The position numbers were made by a program, and so were the translations under genes. A model generated the notes under the pieces. It made no database searches, was not told the origin of the DNA, and was given only the letters and a program-made list of their open reading frames with translations. A stretch of DNA of 54,373 bases from Piscinibacter sp. (GTDB taxonomy: Bacteria; Pseudomonadota; Gammaproteobacteria; Burkholderiales; Burkholderiaceae_C). This document shows positions 1 to 8,702 of this stretch, piece by piece. The stretch's first letter is position 1, and each line of letters starts with the position of its first letter. The stretch is taken from contig JAHBZL010000036.1 in assembly GCA_019635485.1 (NCBI GenBank), forward strand, positions 1 to 54,373, written 5' to 3'.

Positions 1-1
1 C

Positions 2-685
2 AGCGGCGCCACGTTCGACACCGACGCGCTGCTGCGCGTGCGCATCGCGCAGCGGCTGGGCCAGGCCCTCGACCCGCGTGTGCATCCGCGTCGCGTGCGC
101 CGGGCGCGCCCCGGCCCGGTGCTGCTGCTGGTGGACCGGTCGGCCTCCAGCGGCGATGCGCTGCCCTGCGGCGGCACCGTGCTGGGCGCCTCGCAGCAGG
201 CCGCGGCGCTGCTGGCCGAGGCGCTGGCGGCACGCGGCTCGGCAACGTCGCTGCTCGCCTTCGCGTCCGAGGGCCGCGGCGCGTTGCGCCTGGCCCGATT
301 GCAGCGCGCCGGCGAACCGCTGGACGTGCCGCAGCTGCGCCGGCGGCTGGCCGGCCTGCAGCCCGGTGGCTCGACGCGCCTGGGCGCGGTGCTGCGCGGC
401 GCGCTGCGCCGCCTCGGCCGGGCCGGGCCGGACGAGGCCGCGCCGACGCTGCTGTGGATCGGCGACGGCCGCCCGCACGACATCGACGTGCACGACCCGC
501 GCTACCTGAGCGCCGACACGCGCCACGCGCTCGCGCAGGCGCGCCGGCAGGGTGTGCGTGTGCTCGGCCTGGTCGTCGACCCGGCCGGCGACGCGGCGGC
601 GCGGCGCCTGTTCGGCGCCGGCGCCGTCGCGGCGTTGCGCGGGCTCGACGAACTTCCGCGCACGATGACACGCCTGCGCCTCTGA
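2..685 (+). CDS. VWA-domain protein of NorD/CbbO type (5' end outside window)
   Basis: The frame is open from base 2, so only the last 227 codons are seen; the first in-frame start candidate (GTG at 38) is internal. A von Willebrand A fold is shown by the MIDAS motif DRSAS (about residue 45 of the visible part), a GGSTRLG segment supplying the MIDAS threonine, and the stretch GDGRPHDIDVHDPRYL, which is typical of NorD and CbbO proteins. In those families the VWA protein pairs with a MoxR-type AAA+ ATPase to mature or remodel an enzyme such as nitric oxide reductase or Rubisco. The client cannot be named because the upstream genes are missing. The MIDAS residues look intact. Confidence 0.8.
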   Translation, partial: SGATFDTDALLRVRIAQRLGQALDPRVHPRRVRRARPGPVLLLVDRSASSGDALPCGGTVLGASQQAAALLAEALAARGSATSLLAFASEGRGALRLARLQRAGEPLDVPQLRRRLAGLQPGGSTRLGAVLRGALRRLGRAGPDEAAPTLLWIGDGRPHDIDVHDPRYLSADTRHALAQARRQGVRVLGLVVDPAGDAAARRLFGAGAVAALRGLDELPRTMTRLRL

Positions 686-782
686 CCTTCCTGAACACCG
701 CGTTGAGTGGGTGACCGGCCCCCGGGGCCACGGCTACGATCCCGCCCGCCTCGCGCCGCGCCTGGCGCTGGAGCCTTCCTTC

Positions 783-3700
783 ATGACCCTGCTGAAATCC
801 CTCGGCCTGAAGCCGACCCCCGAGATGCGCCGCCGCGCGGCGCTGGCCGCGGAAGTCCCGACCGCGGCCAAGACTGTCGGCGTGGCCGGCCTGGCCAAGC
901 CGGGCGCGTCCGACCCGGGCCGCCTCGTCAAGGCCAAGGGTGAGCCCGACGCACAGGCGGCGGCGTTCGAAGGCGCCGGCGGCGACGACGAGGCGCGCCG
1001 CGCAGCGGTCGCGCTGCGGCCGCAGCTGCTCGCGCAGCAGCAGCGCGCGCTCGAGGTGCGGGCGCAGATCCAGGCCCTGGCGCGCAGCGTCGCCCAGCAG
1101 CTGCCGAAGGCCCAGGGCGCCGCCCGGGCTGCGCTGGAGCAGAAGGGCAAGCAGATCGAGAAGGCACGCGCCGAGGTCGCGCAGCGGCTCGGCCAGATCG
1201 GCGGCGACCTGGAGGCGATCGCCGACCCGACGACACGCCGCGAAGACCTCGTCAAGCTGCTCGCGCGCGCCAAGGCGGCCGGCCGCGTCGACGCGCTGAC
1301 CGAGGTCGAGACCGCACGCGGCGCGACCGACCAGGCCTTCAACGAACGCAAGCAGGTCACCACCACCTCCTCCTTCAAGGACGGCACCGCCGAGGTCGAC
1401 AAGCGCAGCGATTCGCTGCGGGTCGGGCTGGACGGCGTCACCTCGTCCAGCACGCGCGAGCTCGAGCAGCAGGACGCCGACGGCTCGAGCAAGGAGACGC
1501 ACGAGAAGACGGTCAAGGTCGGCCCCGGCGGCGTCAGCGTCGAGCGCAAGGACGCGGTCGCCTTCGAGCAGGACGGCAAGACCTTCGGCATCGAGACCGG
1601 CTCGAGCATCGAGGTCGGTGCCGATGGTGCCAAGCGCACGACCACGCACAAGGTCAGCAACCCGGACGGCTCCTCCGTCGGCCGCACGCTCGACCAGGCG
1701 GTGACGCGCGGCGACGGCCAGCTCGGCGTTTCCGAAGGCACGACGACGCAGCGCACGGGCGCCGACGGCACGACCAAAGGGACCACGAAGACGGCGAAGG
1801 CCGGCCTGCAGGCCGACGGCGACACGATGGGCGGGTTCGCCGGCGCGACCGCCGGCGCGACGCGCAAGGACAAGGACGGCGTCAACGTCGGCGTGGTCGG
1901 CGGCCTGCATGCCAACGTGAGCTGCAAGATCGGCGAGCCCACCGGCCAGCCGGCGAAGTACCCGGTCACGCTGACCGTGCAGCTGGGCGCCGAGATCAAG
2001 CTGAGCGGCGGCCGCGCGAAGGACGGCGCGGCGGCCGGCTACGGCACCGAGCTGAAGCTCGGCGGCGCGGTCGTGATGCCGGTGACGCGCCACCTGCCCG
2101 CCGCGGAACTGAGCGCCTACGTCGCGGCGCTGGAAGGCGCCTCCAAGGGCGGCCGGGTCGACGCGACCTATGCCGAGATGGCGATCATCCAGGCCGGCGT
2201 GCAGCAGGGCTGGGAAATCGCGCAGCGCCTGTACCTGAAGCGCGACCCGCTGTCGCCGGACATGCTGGCGCAGCTGCGCGAGGCCGGCGATTCGAACGCG
2301 GTGGTCAAGAAGACCAGCGCCGGCGCCAAGCTGAAGGGCAACGTCAAGGCGGTCGACGTCGAGTTCGGCGCGCAGAAGGACAGCGAGGAATCGAAGCAGG
2401 CCACGCGCGACGCGGACGGACGGCTGACGATCGACTCGAAGCAGACCGATCAGGAAGCCTACTCCGCCAAGGTCGGCGTCAACATGGGCCTGGTCGGCGG
2501 CAGCGTCGGCGGCTCGGTGACCCACCGCGAGGGCTTCGGCTACGAGATCAGCGTCGACCCGGCCCAGGACCCGGGGGGCCGCATCGCCGCGGCGCTGCTG
2601 GCGTGCAAGACGCAGCCGCAGTTCGAGGCCTTCATCACCCGGTACGGCAAGAAGAAGGGCGCCGTCGAAGTCCGCTCCAGGACGACCAGCAAGGCGGACG
2701 CGCGCACCAGCTCGGTCGGCCTGAAGGTGGCGGGTGCCGACCTCTCGCTCGGCACCAGCTCGGGCACCGGCGAGGAGACGCGCGTGGACGGCGACGGCCA
2801 GCTGCTGCAGCGCACGGTGGTCGGCAGCGCCGGCGCGGGCGGCAGCGTCGGCGTCGGCGACACGCGCTGGGGCGACGCGAGCCAGTCGACCGCCACCGCG
2901 CGCGTGGACGGCCGCGGCCGCGCCTCGCTGGACCTGGCGCGCGACCAGTCGCAGACCACCGTCGACAAGGTGCTCGACGCGGCCAAGGCGAAGGCCGACG
3001 CGCTCAAGCGCACGCTCGGCTTCGGCGACGACGAGAAGGGCCAGGACAAGCCGGCCAAGGGCCTGCTGACCAGCGCCGCCGGCGGCGTGGCGGAAGACGC
3101 GCCGGACACGCAGCGGCACGACCGCTACGGCCTCGGCCTGAGCGAGCGCGACCTCGACGCGGTGGCCAGGCTGGCATCGAACGACCGCGACTGGACGCCG
3201 CGTGTCGGCAACGCCGAGGACATCAAGGCCTGGCGCGCGGCCGGCGCGAAGATCCGCGCCGCGAAGGGCGACCGCGCCGTCGTCGCGGAGGAGCTGGCGC
3301 GTTTCGTCGGCGGCGCGAGCAGCGACCGCATGAAGCAGCTGCGCCTGTTCCTGCGCCAGGGCGGCCAGGTGAAGATCGGCACCGCCTACAACTTCCCCGA
3401 CGAGCTCAAGCCGCTGAAGAAGGACTGGGACGCACTGGTGGTCGGCGAGTGCGACCGCCAGGTGCTCGAGGCGATCGATGCGCAGGGTGCGGCGAAGGCC
3501 GCCACGCTCGGCGAGACGCTGCGCGGCCGGCTGCGCCAGCTGCTGCTGGCGGTGCGCAACTCGACGCAGTTCGGCGACCCGGCCGCGCAGGCCGACATGG
3601 TGGCCGCGATCGTCGAGCGCAGCACGGCGCTGGACGCGGCGGTGCGCAAGGCCTCGGGCAGCTCGGGCGCGGAGGCGGACCGGGCCGCGGCGAAGGAGCA

Positions 3701-3998
3701 GTTCGACCAGCTGTGCGGCGCCTGCGGCATCACCAAGCGCAACTTCGACGAGCTGCTCGCGACGCTCGACAAGCGCATCACCGGCGACAGCTACCTCACG
3801 CAGGGCGAGAAGAACGAGCTGTTCGCGCCGATGGAAAAGCTGCTCGAGCTGCGCGGCATGCTGCGCCGGCAGATCGCCCAGGCCAAGGCGCTGGGCGAGC
3901 CGAACGGCTTCCCGGCGCGCCGCTGGGAGCAGTTCGCGGCCGACGACAAGACGGTGGAGAAGCTGAAGAACACGCTGGGCATGCACCACTCGGAGTGA
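783..3998 (+). CDS. Large unrecognised cytoplasmic protein with LGLKPT N-terminal motif
   Basis: 1071 residues, no signal peptide and no convincing membrane segment. I chose ATG 783 because GGAG lies 9 bases upstream and because the resulting N-terminus (LGLKPTPEM around residues 7-15) matches that of another large protein at 27422-28984; an earlier GTG at 711 would bury it. Residues about 85-165 are Ala/Gln/Arg-rich and probably coiled coil. Residues about 190-560 are repetitive, rich in DG, GG and TTT/SS turns, suggesting beta structure. Two Gly-rich segments (VGVVGGLHANVS and MGLVGGSVGGSV) look like repeats of one module. The C-terminal 250 residues are mostly helical. I do not recognise the family; a structural, secreted or injected-effector role is only a guess. 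Confidence 0.85.
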   Translation: MTLLKSLGLKPTPEMRRRAALAAEVPTAAKTVGVAGLAKPGASDPGRLVKAKGEPDAQAAAFEGAGGDDEARRAAVALRPQLLAQQQRALEVRAQIQALARSVAQQLPKAQGAARAALEQKGKQIEKARAEVAQRLGQIGGDLEAIADPTTRREDLVKLLARAKAAGRVDALTEVETARGATDQAFNERKQVTTTSSFKDGTAEVDKRSDSLRVGLDGVTSSSTRELEQQDADGSSKETHEKTVKVGPGGVSVERKDAVAFEQDGKTFGIETGSSIEVGADGAKRTTTHKVSNPDGSSVGRTLDQAVTRGDGQLGVSEGTTTQRTGADGTTKGTTKTAKAGLQADGDTMGGFAGATAGATRKDKDGVNVGVVGGLHANVSCKIGEPTGQPAKYPVTLTVQLGAEIKLSGGRAKDGAAAGYGTELKLGGAVVMPVTRHLPAAELSAYVAALEGASKGGRVDATYAEMAIIQAGVQQGWEIAQRLYLKRDPLSPDMLAQLREAGDSNAVVKKTSAGAKLKGNVKAVDVEFGAQKDSEESKQATRDADGRLTIDSKQTDQEAYSAKVGVNMGLVGGSVGGSVTHREGFGYEISVDPAQDPGGRIAAALLACKTQPQFEAFITRYGKKKGAVEVRSRTTSKADARTSSVGLKVAGADLSLGTSSGTGEETRVDGDGQLLQRTVVGSAGAGGSVGVGDTRWGDASQSTATARVDGRGRASLDLARDQSQTTVDKVLDAAKAKADALKRTLGFGDDEKGQDKPAKGLLTSAAGGVAEDAPDTQRHDRYGLGLSERDLDAVARLASNDRDWTPRVGNAEDIKAWRAAGAKIRAAKGDRAVVAEELARFVGGASSDRMKQLRLFLRQGGQVKIGTAYNFPDELKPLKKDWDALVVGECDRQVLEAIDAQGAAKAATLGETLRGRLRQLLLAVRNSTQFGDPAAQADMVAAIVERSTALDAAVRKASGSSGAEADRAAAKEQFDQLCGACGITKRNFDELLATLDKRITGDSYLTQGEKNELFAPMEKLLELRGMLRRQIAQAKALGEPNGFPARRWEQFAADDKTVEKLKNTLGMHHSE

Positions 3999-4014
3999 GC
4001 GGCGCGCAAGGCGT

Positions 4015-4269
4015 TCAACGGTAGAACGCCTCGACCTGGCCCTTCAGCTTGATCATCAGCGGCTGGCCCTTGCGGTCCAGCGCGCGGCCGGCCGGCACCT
4101 TGATCCAGCCTTCGCTCAGGCAGTACTCCTCGACGTCCGCGCGCTCGCGGCCGTTGAAGCGGATGCCGATCTCGTGCTCCAGCACCGCCGGCGCGTAATG
4201 CCGGCTCTTCGGATCGACGCTCAGGTGGTCGGGCAGCGGCGGCTTCTCGGGGATAGTGTTCTCGCTCAT
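4015..4269 (-). CDS. DUF3297 family protein
   Basis: 84 residues, soluble, acidic at the N-terminus. The stretch LPDHLSVDPKSRHY followed by GIRFNGRERADVEEYCLSEGWIKV is the signature of the DUF3297 family, small proteins of unknown function widespread in Proteobacteria. The length equals the family norm. It is the last gene of a leftward group with rhomboid, DUF2145 and a Ser-rich exported protein; 38 bases separate it from the rhomboid gene and a small hairpin lies in that gap, so it may be transcribed partly on its own. It converges on the large unrecognised gene ending at 3998, with 16 bases between the two stops. Confidence 0.85.
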   Translation of the reverse strand: MSENTIPEKPPLPDHLSVDPKSRHYAPAVLEHEIGIRFNGRERADVEEYCLSEGWIKVPAGRALDRKGQPLMIKLKGQVEAFYR

Positions 4270-4286
4270 CGGCAGTCCTCGGTCCA

Positions 4287-4303
4287 GCCCGCGATTGTCG
4301 GGC
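4287..4303 (-). terminator. Small hairpin after rhomboid gene
   Basis: Perfect 5-bp GC stem (GCCCG/CGGGC) with a 7-base loop, starting 5 bases after the rhomboid stop codon. No T-run follows, so it is at best an attenuating or RNA-stabilising hairpin and may be chance in this GC-rich DNA. Confidence 0.25.
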
Positions 4304-4307
4304 CTCT

Positions 4308-4913
4308 TCAGGGCAGCAGCAGGCGCAGCGCGCGGGCGAAGGTGGCCGGCTCGGCGAGCGCCATGAACAGGAGCCCGATCAGTGCGCCGGCGATGTGCGC
4401 GTCGTGGTTGATGCGGCCGAGCCGGGTGCGGCTCGCGAACACGCTGTAGCCGAGGTAGAGCAGCGCGAACAGCGGTGCCGGGATCGGCACCGGGATCGGC
4501 AGGATGAACAGCGAGGCGGTCGGGAACACGACGATGGCGGCGAACAGCACCGCGAGGATCGCGCCCGAGGCGCCCAGGCTCGCGTAGCCCGGCTCGCGCC
4601 GGTGCAGCGCCCAGGTCGCGAGGCTGCTGCCGACCAGCCCGAGCGCATACAGCGCGACGAACGCCGGCGTGCCGAGGTGGCGCTCGAGCCCGAATCCGAA
4701 CGACCAGAACGTGAAGGCGTTGAACAGCAGGTGCGCGAGGTCGGCGTGGATGAAGCCGCAGGTGACGAGCGTCCACCAGTCGCCGCGCTGGGCGAGGCCG
4801 TGCGGGCGCAGCAGGTGGCGCTCGATCAGCGCCGGCGCGCGCAGCAGGCCCCACAGGCTGACGGCCACGAAGGCGGCCAGGATCAGCGTGGCGGCCGGTG
4901 CGCTGGAGGTCAT
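4308..4913 (-). CDS. Rhomboid family intramembrane serine protease
   Basis: 201 residues (ATG 4913; a GTG one codon earlier at 4916 is also possible). About six hydrophobic segments form the compact rhomboid core. The catalytic serine lies in GASG (about residue 116) and the catalytic histidine in HIAGALIG (about 173), giving the Ser-His dyad; the conserved H-x4-H-x3-N block is seen in FIHADLAHLLFNAF (about 55-68). It should cleave membrane proteins within or near the inner membrane. Substrates are unknown. A GGGAG ribosome site precedes the start, and only 12 bases separate it from the upstream DUF2145 gene, so the two are almost certainly cotranscribed. Confidence 0.9.
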   Translation of the reverse strand: MTSSAPAATLILAAFVAVSLWGLLRAPALIERHLLRPHGLAQRGDWWTLVTCGFIHADLAHLLFNAFTFWSFGFGLERHLGTPAFVALYALGLVGSSLATWALHRREPGYASLGASGAILAVLFAAIVVFPTASLFILPIPVPIPAPLFALLYLGYSVFASRTRLGRINHDAHIAGALIGLLFMALAEPATFARALRLLLP

Positions 4914-4925
4914 CACCCGTCTCCC

Positions 4926-5825
4926 TCAGTCCAGCCGGTGCTCGACGTCGCCCGGCCCGGCGCGGCAATCGTCGGGCAGCGGCGCATCGCCATGGCGCAC
5001 GACGGCGCGCGTGCCGTCGTGGCAGATCTCGACGCGCCGCGCCGCCGGCACGCGCGCGCGCACGAACGCCTCGAGCGATTCCGGCAGGCTCACGCGCAGC
5101 GCCATCGCGAGGCGGTCCGCCTCCGGGTGATCATCGACGCGGATCCAGGGCACGAAGCCGAGGCCGAACATCAGCCAGCGCGAACCCACCTCGACCGGGC
5201 GCGGCCGGTAGCCCGCCTCACGCAGCCAGTCCTGGGCCTGCGCACGCAGGTCCGGCCCGTCTTGCAGGCCGCCCCAGGCGCTCGCCATCAGCTCGGCGAC
5301 CCACTGGTTGCAGTTCTGGTAGCGCAGGCTGAACGGGTAGGCATTCGCGCTGTAGTCGGCCGCCAGCAGGCGCAGCGCGCGCGCCGGGTCGAGCGCCGCG
5401 GCCTCCAGCGCGGCACCGGGCTCGGCCGGCAGCAGCAGCAGCGACACGTAGCCGCGCTGCGGCCGGTCGGTGCCGAGCAGGAAGCCGGCGATGCCCTGGT
5501 CGTAGAGCTGTGGCCGGCCGCCGTCGCAATCGAAGTACAGCTGGCGCACCGACCACGGCGCGTTCGGGTTCGCGGCCAGCGCGAGGCCGGCGTGCGAGTA
5601 GCGGATGCCAAAGCGCGACAGGTCGGTGCCGGAGCGCGCGATCAGCGCGACGCGTGCGCCCGAGGCCTGCAGCTCCTGGCGCGCGAGCGCGGCCACCTGC
5701 AGCAGGCGGTCCTGCTGCGCGGCGCTCAGACCGCCGCGCAGGTCGCACAGCCGCGGCAGACCGGCCTGCGCCGGCAACGCGGCGGCCAGCGCGAGCCCGA
5801 GCGCCGCGGCGGCGCGGCGGATCAA
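4926..5825 (-). CDS. DUF2145 family exported protein
   Basis: 299 residues with a clean Sec signal peptide (about 1-21, cut after AQA) and then a soluble domain. Segments such as RYSHAGLAL, LYFDCDGGRP and YQNCNQWVAELMA match the DUF2145 family of periplasmic proteins; the conserved H and C (SHAG, NCNQW) resemble the catalytic residues of an NlpC/P60-type papain fold, so a hydrolase role is possible but unproven. The start is TTG 5825, which overlaps the upstream stop (TTGA), indicating translational coupling. It sits between a Ser-rich exported protein and a rhomboid protease, suggesting a small envelope-function operon. Confidence 0.85.
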   Translation of the reverse strand: MIRRAAAALGLALAAALPAQAGLPRLCDLRGGLSAAQQDRLLQVAALARQELQASGARVALIARSGTDLSRFGIRYSHAGLALAANPNAPWSVRQLYFDCDGGRPQLYDQGIAGFLLGTDRPQRGYVSLLLLPAEPGAALEAAALDPARALRLLAADYSANAYPFSLRYQNCNQWVAELMASAWGGLQDGPDLRAQAQDWLREAGYRPRPVEVGSRWLMFGLGFVPWIRVDDHPEADRLAMALRVSLPESLEAFVRARVPAARRVEICHDGTRAVVRHGDAPLPDDCRAGPGDVEHRLD

Positions 5826-6280
5826 AGACGGACCGGGTTGGACGCCAGCTCGCGGTGCCAGTCGTCGGCGAGCACCAGGAAGAAGGGCTCGCGTGCCGGC
5901 GTGGTCGCGAACTCGATGCCGTAGACACGCTGCCGTGCGGCCACGCGCTCGCCCACGCCCAGCGCCGCGAGCGTGGCGGTCTTCTCGGGCAGGTCGAGCA
6001 GCAGCTCGGTGCCGGGCCGCGTGACATGCGTCAGGTGCAGGCGCAGGAAGCCGGGCTTCTCGGCCACCGCGGTCATCGCGTCGATGCGGTACTCACCCGC
6101 CGCCACCTTGCGGTCCGGCGACGAGCTGTTGCTCGAACCCTGCAGCGAATCGGACACGCTGCCCGACGAGGCCGAGCCGGCGCTCGAGGCCGACGACGCG
6201 AGGCTTTCGGCGGCCACGGGCGCGGCCAGCGCGGCGCCCAGCAGGGCCAGGGGGGCGAGGCGGAGGGGGCGGAAAGGCAT
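5822..6280 (-). CDS. Small exported Ser-rich protein
   Basis: 152 residues. A signal peptide (about 1-24, ending APVAA) is followed by a low-complexity stretch of roughly 30 Ser/Ala/Gly residues and then a beta-rich domain of about 95 residues (YRIDAMTAV to the C-terminus). I do not recognise the family; in many Burkholderiales a protein of this kind accompanies DUF2145, which is the only functional hint. The Ser-rich part probably acts as a flexible linker in the periplasm. Its stop overlaps the TTG start of the DUF2145 gene, so it is the first gene of the leftward operon. Confidence 0.75.
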   Translation of the reverse strand: MPFRPLRLAPLALLGAALAAPVAAESLASSASSAGSASSGSVSDSLQGSSNSSSPDRKVAAGEYRIDAMTAVAEKPGFLRLHLTHVTRPGTELLLDLPEKTATLAALGVGERVAARQRVYGIEFATTPAREPFFLVLADDWHRELASNPVRL

Positions 6281-6359
6281 CGTGTCGGCTCCGTCGGAAG
6301 GCGTGGCCGAGGATACCGCGCCCAGTGGGCCCGGCTGTGAGCAGGCGTTCGCAGCGCCG

Positions 6360-6376
6360 TCCTGACGACTTCCTGA
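6360..6376 (+). promoter_or_regulatory. Tandem TCCTGA repeat, possible response-regulator box
   Basis: TCCTGA occurs twice with an 11-base period just upstream of the sensor-kinase start (6401). OmpR-family regulators bind direct repeats with about one helical turn between half-sites. One further TTCCTGA lies at 8671-8677, 26 bases upstream of kup. The assignment is inference. Confidence 0.3.
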
Positions 6377-6400
6377 TGCCGGAACTGCTACCGTGCCTGC

Positions 6401-7930
6401 ATGGACGACGGTTCTGGGCGGACAAGGCTGGCACGGCCCGCCCTGGGTGCGCTCGTCTGGCTGGCCGGCGGCGCCGCGCTGTACGTGCTGGACGGACAGG
6501 TCGATCTCGCCAACCTGGCGCTGCTGCTCGTGCTGACGTCGGCGTTGGCCGCGCTCTGGTGGCCGCCGCTCGCCGCGGTGGGCACCAATGCGCTCGCGGT
6601 GCTGCTCTTCAACTGGAGCTTCGTGCCGCCGCGCGGCAGCTTCACGGTGGACCTGCGCCAGCACGCGCTGCTGCTGCTCGCGATGCTGCTGGTCAACGTG
6701 ATCGTCGCGGGGCTGCTGGCCGGGCAGCGCCGGCTGCTCGAGCGGGCGCGACGCCTCGCGGCGCGCAGCGCGGAGCTGCGCGACTGGGGCGAGGCGCTGC
6801 GCGACAGCGCAGACCCGCGCACGCAGGCGCTCGCGCTGCACGGCCGGCTGGCGGCGTGGGCCGCGGCACCTGTCGCCCTGTTCGTGCTGCAGGACGAACT
6901 GCCCGCGAGCGACGACGACGATCGCGTGCTGCAGACCGGCGCGCCCGATGCCGAACAGCGCGCCGGGCTGTGGTTCTGCCTGCGCCGAGGCCGGGCGATG
7001 GGCCCGGGCACCGGCTGGCACGACGAATTGGCGACCTGGATCCTGCCGTTGCGCGGCGGCGGCGAGACGCTCGGCGCCGCGCTGGCCGGCGCGCGTCGCG
7101 AGGACGAGTTGCGCGCGCACCTGCAGGCGCTGTGCGACCTGATGGGCCAGGCGCTGCAGCGCGCGCGCGCGCAGCGCGACGAGCAACGCGCGCGCGACGA
7201 AGCGCAGGCGCAGGGGGTGCGCAATGCGCTGCTGGCAGCGATCTCGCACGACTACCGCACACCGCTGACCACGATCCTGAGCGCCGCGTCGTCGCTGGAC
7301 GAGCAGGCGGGGCGGCTCGGCCTCGAGCAGCGCCGGCGCCTCGCCCGCACGATCGTCGACGAGGTCGGCGGCCTGGCGCGGCTGACCGACAACACGCTGC
7401 AGCTGGCGCGCCTGGAGGCGCCCGGCGTGGCGCTGCGCTGCGACTGGGAATCGGCCGAGGAGATCGTCGGCGCGGCGCTGCGCCGCGCCCGCTCGCGCCA
7501 TGCGCAGCGGCGCCTGCAGGCCCGGCTGGAGCCGGGCCTGCCACTGCTGTGGTGCGACACGCTGCTGCTCGCGCAGCTGCTCGACAACCTGGTCGACAAC
7601 GCCTTGAAGTACAGCCCGGCGGAGGCGCCGGTCGAGATCCTGGCGCGCCGCCAGGGCGAGCAGGCGATGCTCGCGGTGCGCGACCGCGGCCCGGGCGTGC
7701 CCCCCGCCTGGCGCGCGCGCATCTTCGACGCGTTCCAGCGCGGCAGCGGCGACGAGGCGACGCCCGACGCGCGGCGCGGTGCCGGCATCGGGCTGGCCGT
7801 CTGCCAGGCGATCGCGCGGGCGCACGGCGGTGAGCTGGTGCTGCGCCCGCGCACCCATGGCGGATCGGCGTTCGAATGCCGGCTGCCGCTGCGGGAGGTG
7901 CCGGCCGCGCCCCGCGAGGGCGCGGCGTGA
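6401..7930 (+). CDS. KdpD-like sensor histidine kinase without the KdpD N-domain
   Basis: 509 residues. Four transmembrane helices (about 13-31, 36-53, 58-74, 88-108) form the DUF4118 membrane module of KdpD; a degenerate GAF-like region (about 140-250) follows, then HisKA with the phospho-acceptor in [12 protein letters not shown] (His 283) and HATPase_c with [19 protein letters not shown] and GAGIGLAV. The cytoplasmic N-terminal KdpD and USP domains of full KdpD (about 890 residues) are absent. The gene overlaps the following response regulator by GTGA. Placed next to kup instead of kdpFABC, it probably senses potassium or turgor and controls Kup, which is inference from context. Confidence 0.9.
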   Translation: MDDGSGRTRLARPALGALVWLAGGAALYVLDGQVDLANLALLLVLTSALAALWWPPLAAVGTNALAVLLFNWSFVPPRGSFTVDLRQHALLLLAMLLVNVIVAGLLAGQRRLLERARRLAARSAELRDWGEALRDSADPRTQALALHGRLAAWAAAPVALFVLQDELPASDDDDRVLQTGAPDAEQRAGLWFCLRRGRAMGPGTGWHDELATWILPLRGGGETLGAALAGARREDELRAHLQALCDLMGQALQRARAQRDEQRARDEAQAQGVRNALLAAISHDYRTPLTTILSAASSLDEQAGRLGLEQRRRLARTIVDEVGGLARLTDNTLQLARLEAPGVALRCDWESAEEIVGAALRRARSRHAQRRLQARLEPGLPLLWCDTLLLAQLLDNLVDNALKYSPAEAPVEILARRQGEQAMLAVRDRGPGVPPAWRARIFDAFQRGSGDEATPDARRGAGIGLAVCQAIARAHGGELVLRPRTHGGSAFECRLPLREVPAAPREGAA

Positions 7931-8643
7931 GCCTGCGTGTGCTGCTCGTCGAGGACGACGCCGAGCTGCGCCGCACGCTGCGCGACGCACTCGCGCTGGA
8001 GGGCTACGAGCTGCTGACCGCCGCCAGCTTGAGCGAAGGCCTGGCGCTGCTGGCGCATGCCGCGGGCGTGCACGGCGGCGTAGCGCCGGCCGACCTGGTG
8101 CTGCTCGACCTCGGCCTGCCCGACGGCGAGGGCGAGGCGCTGCTCGCGGCGCTGCGGCGGCGGCACACCCTGCCGCTGATCGTGATCTCGGCGCGCCAGG
8201 CCGACGGGCAGAAGATCCGCCTGCTGGATGCCGGTGCCGACGACTACCTCGTCAAGCCGTTCGGCATCGGCGAGCTGCTGGCGCGCATGCGCGTCGCGCT
8301 GCGCCACCGCGGCACCGTGCTGCGCCCCGCCATCACGCTGTACCAGCACGGCGGCCTGGCCGTCGATCTGGCGGCGCGTGCCGTGCAGCGCGACGGGGAA
8401 CCGGTGCACCTCACGCCGACCGAGTTCGCCCTGCTCGCCGCGCTGGTGCGGCGCGCCGGCGCCGTGGCGACGCACCGCCAGCTGCTGGCCGACGTGTGGG
8501 GCGCCGAACATGTCGAGCAGACCCACTACCTGCGCCTCTACATGGGCCAGCTGCGTGCGAAGCTGGAGGCCGAACCGGCCGACCCGCAGCTGTTGCTGAC
8601 CGAGGCCGGCGTGGGCTACCGGCTGGTGGCGCCCGACGACTGA
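7927..8643 (+). CDS. OmpR/KdpE-family response regulator
   Basis: 238 residues. The receiver domain has the acidic pair in VEDD (residues 9-11), phospho-acceptor Asp 61 in LLDLGLPDG and the conserved Lys in YLVKPFG; a winged-helix DNA-binding domain (about 135-235) ends in the typical GVGYRL. I chose GTG 7927, which overlaps the kinase stop (GTGA) and starts exactly at the receiver; an in-frame upstream start would add a spurious Arg/Gly-rich leader. It is the partner of the preceding KdpD-like kinase. The kup gene begins 59 bases downstream and is the obvious candidate target. Confidence 0.93.
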   Translation: MSLRVLLVEDDAELRRTLRDALALEGYELLTAASLSEGLALLAHAAGVHGGVAPADLVLLDLGLPDGEGEALLAALRRRHTLPLIVISARQADGQKIRLLDAGADDYLVKPFGIGELLARMRVALRHRGTVLRPAITLYQHGGLAVDLAARAVQRDGEPVHLTPTEFALLAALVRRAGAVATHRQLLADVWGAEHVEQTHYLRLYMGQLRAKLEAEPADPQLLLTEAGVGYRLVAPDD

Positions 8644-8702
8644 CAGGCCGCACTGCCCGGCGCTTATGCGTTCCTGACACGGCACGGCGCACGCTGCCGG
8701 GC

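Noticed and set aside
711-782. An earlier GTG start at 711 for the large protein
   Set aside because: It lacks a ribosome site and would bury the N-terminal motif shared with the protein at 27422-28984; ATG 783 has GGAG at 9 bases.
4395-5924. A 509-codon open frame opposite the rhomboid and DUF2145 genes
   Set aside because: Antisense shadow rich in Arg, Gln, Glu and His; the minus-strand proteins have signal peptides, catalytic motifs and ribosome sites.
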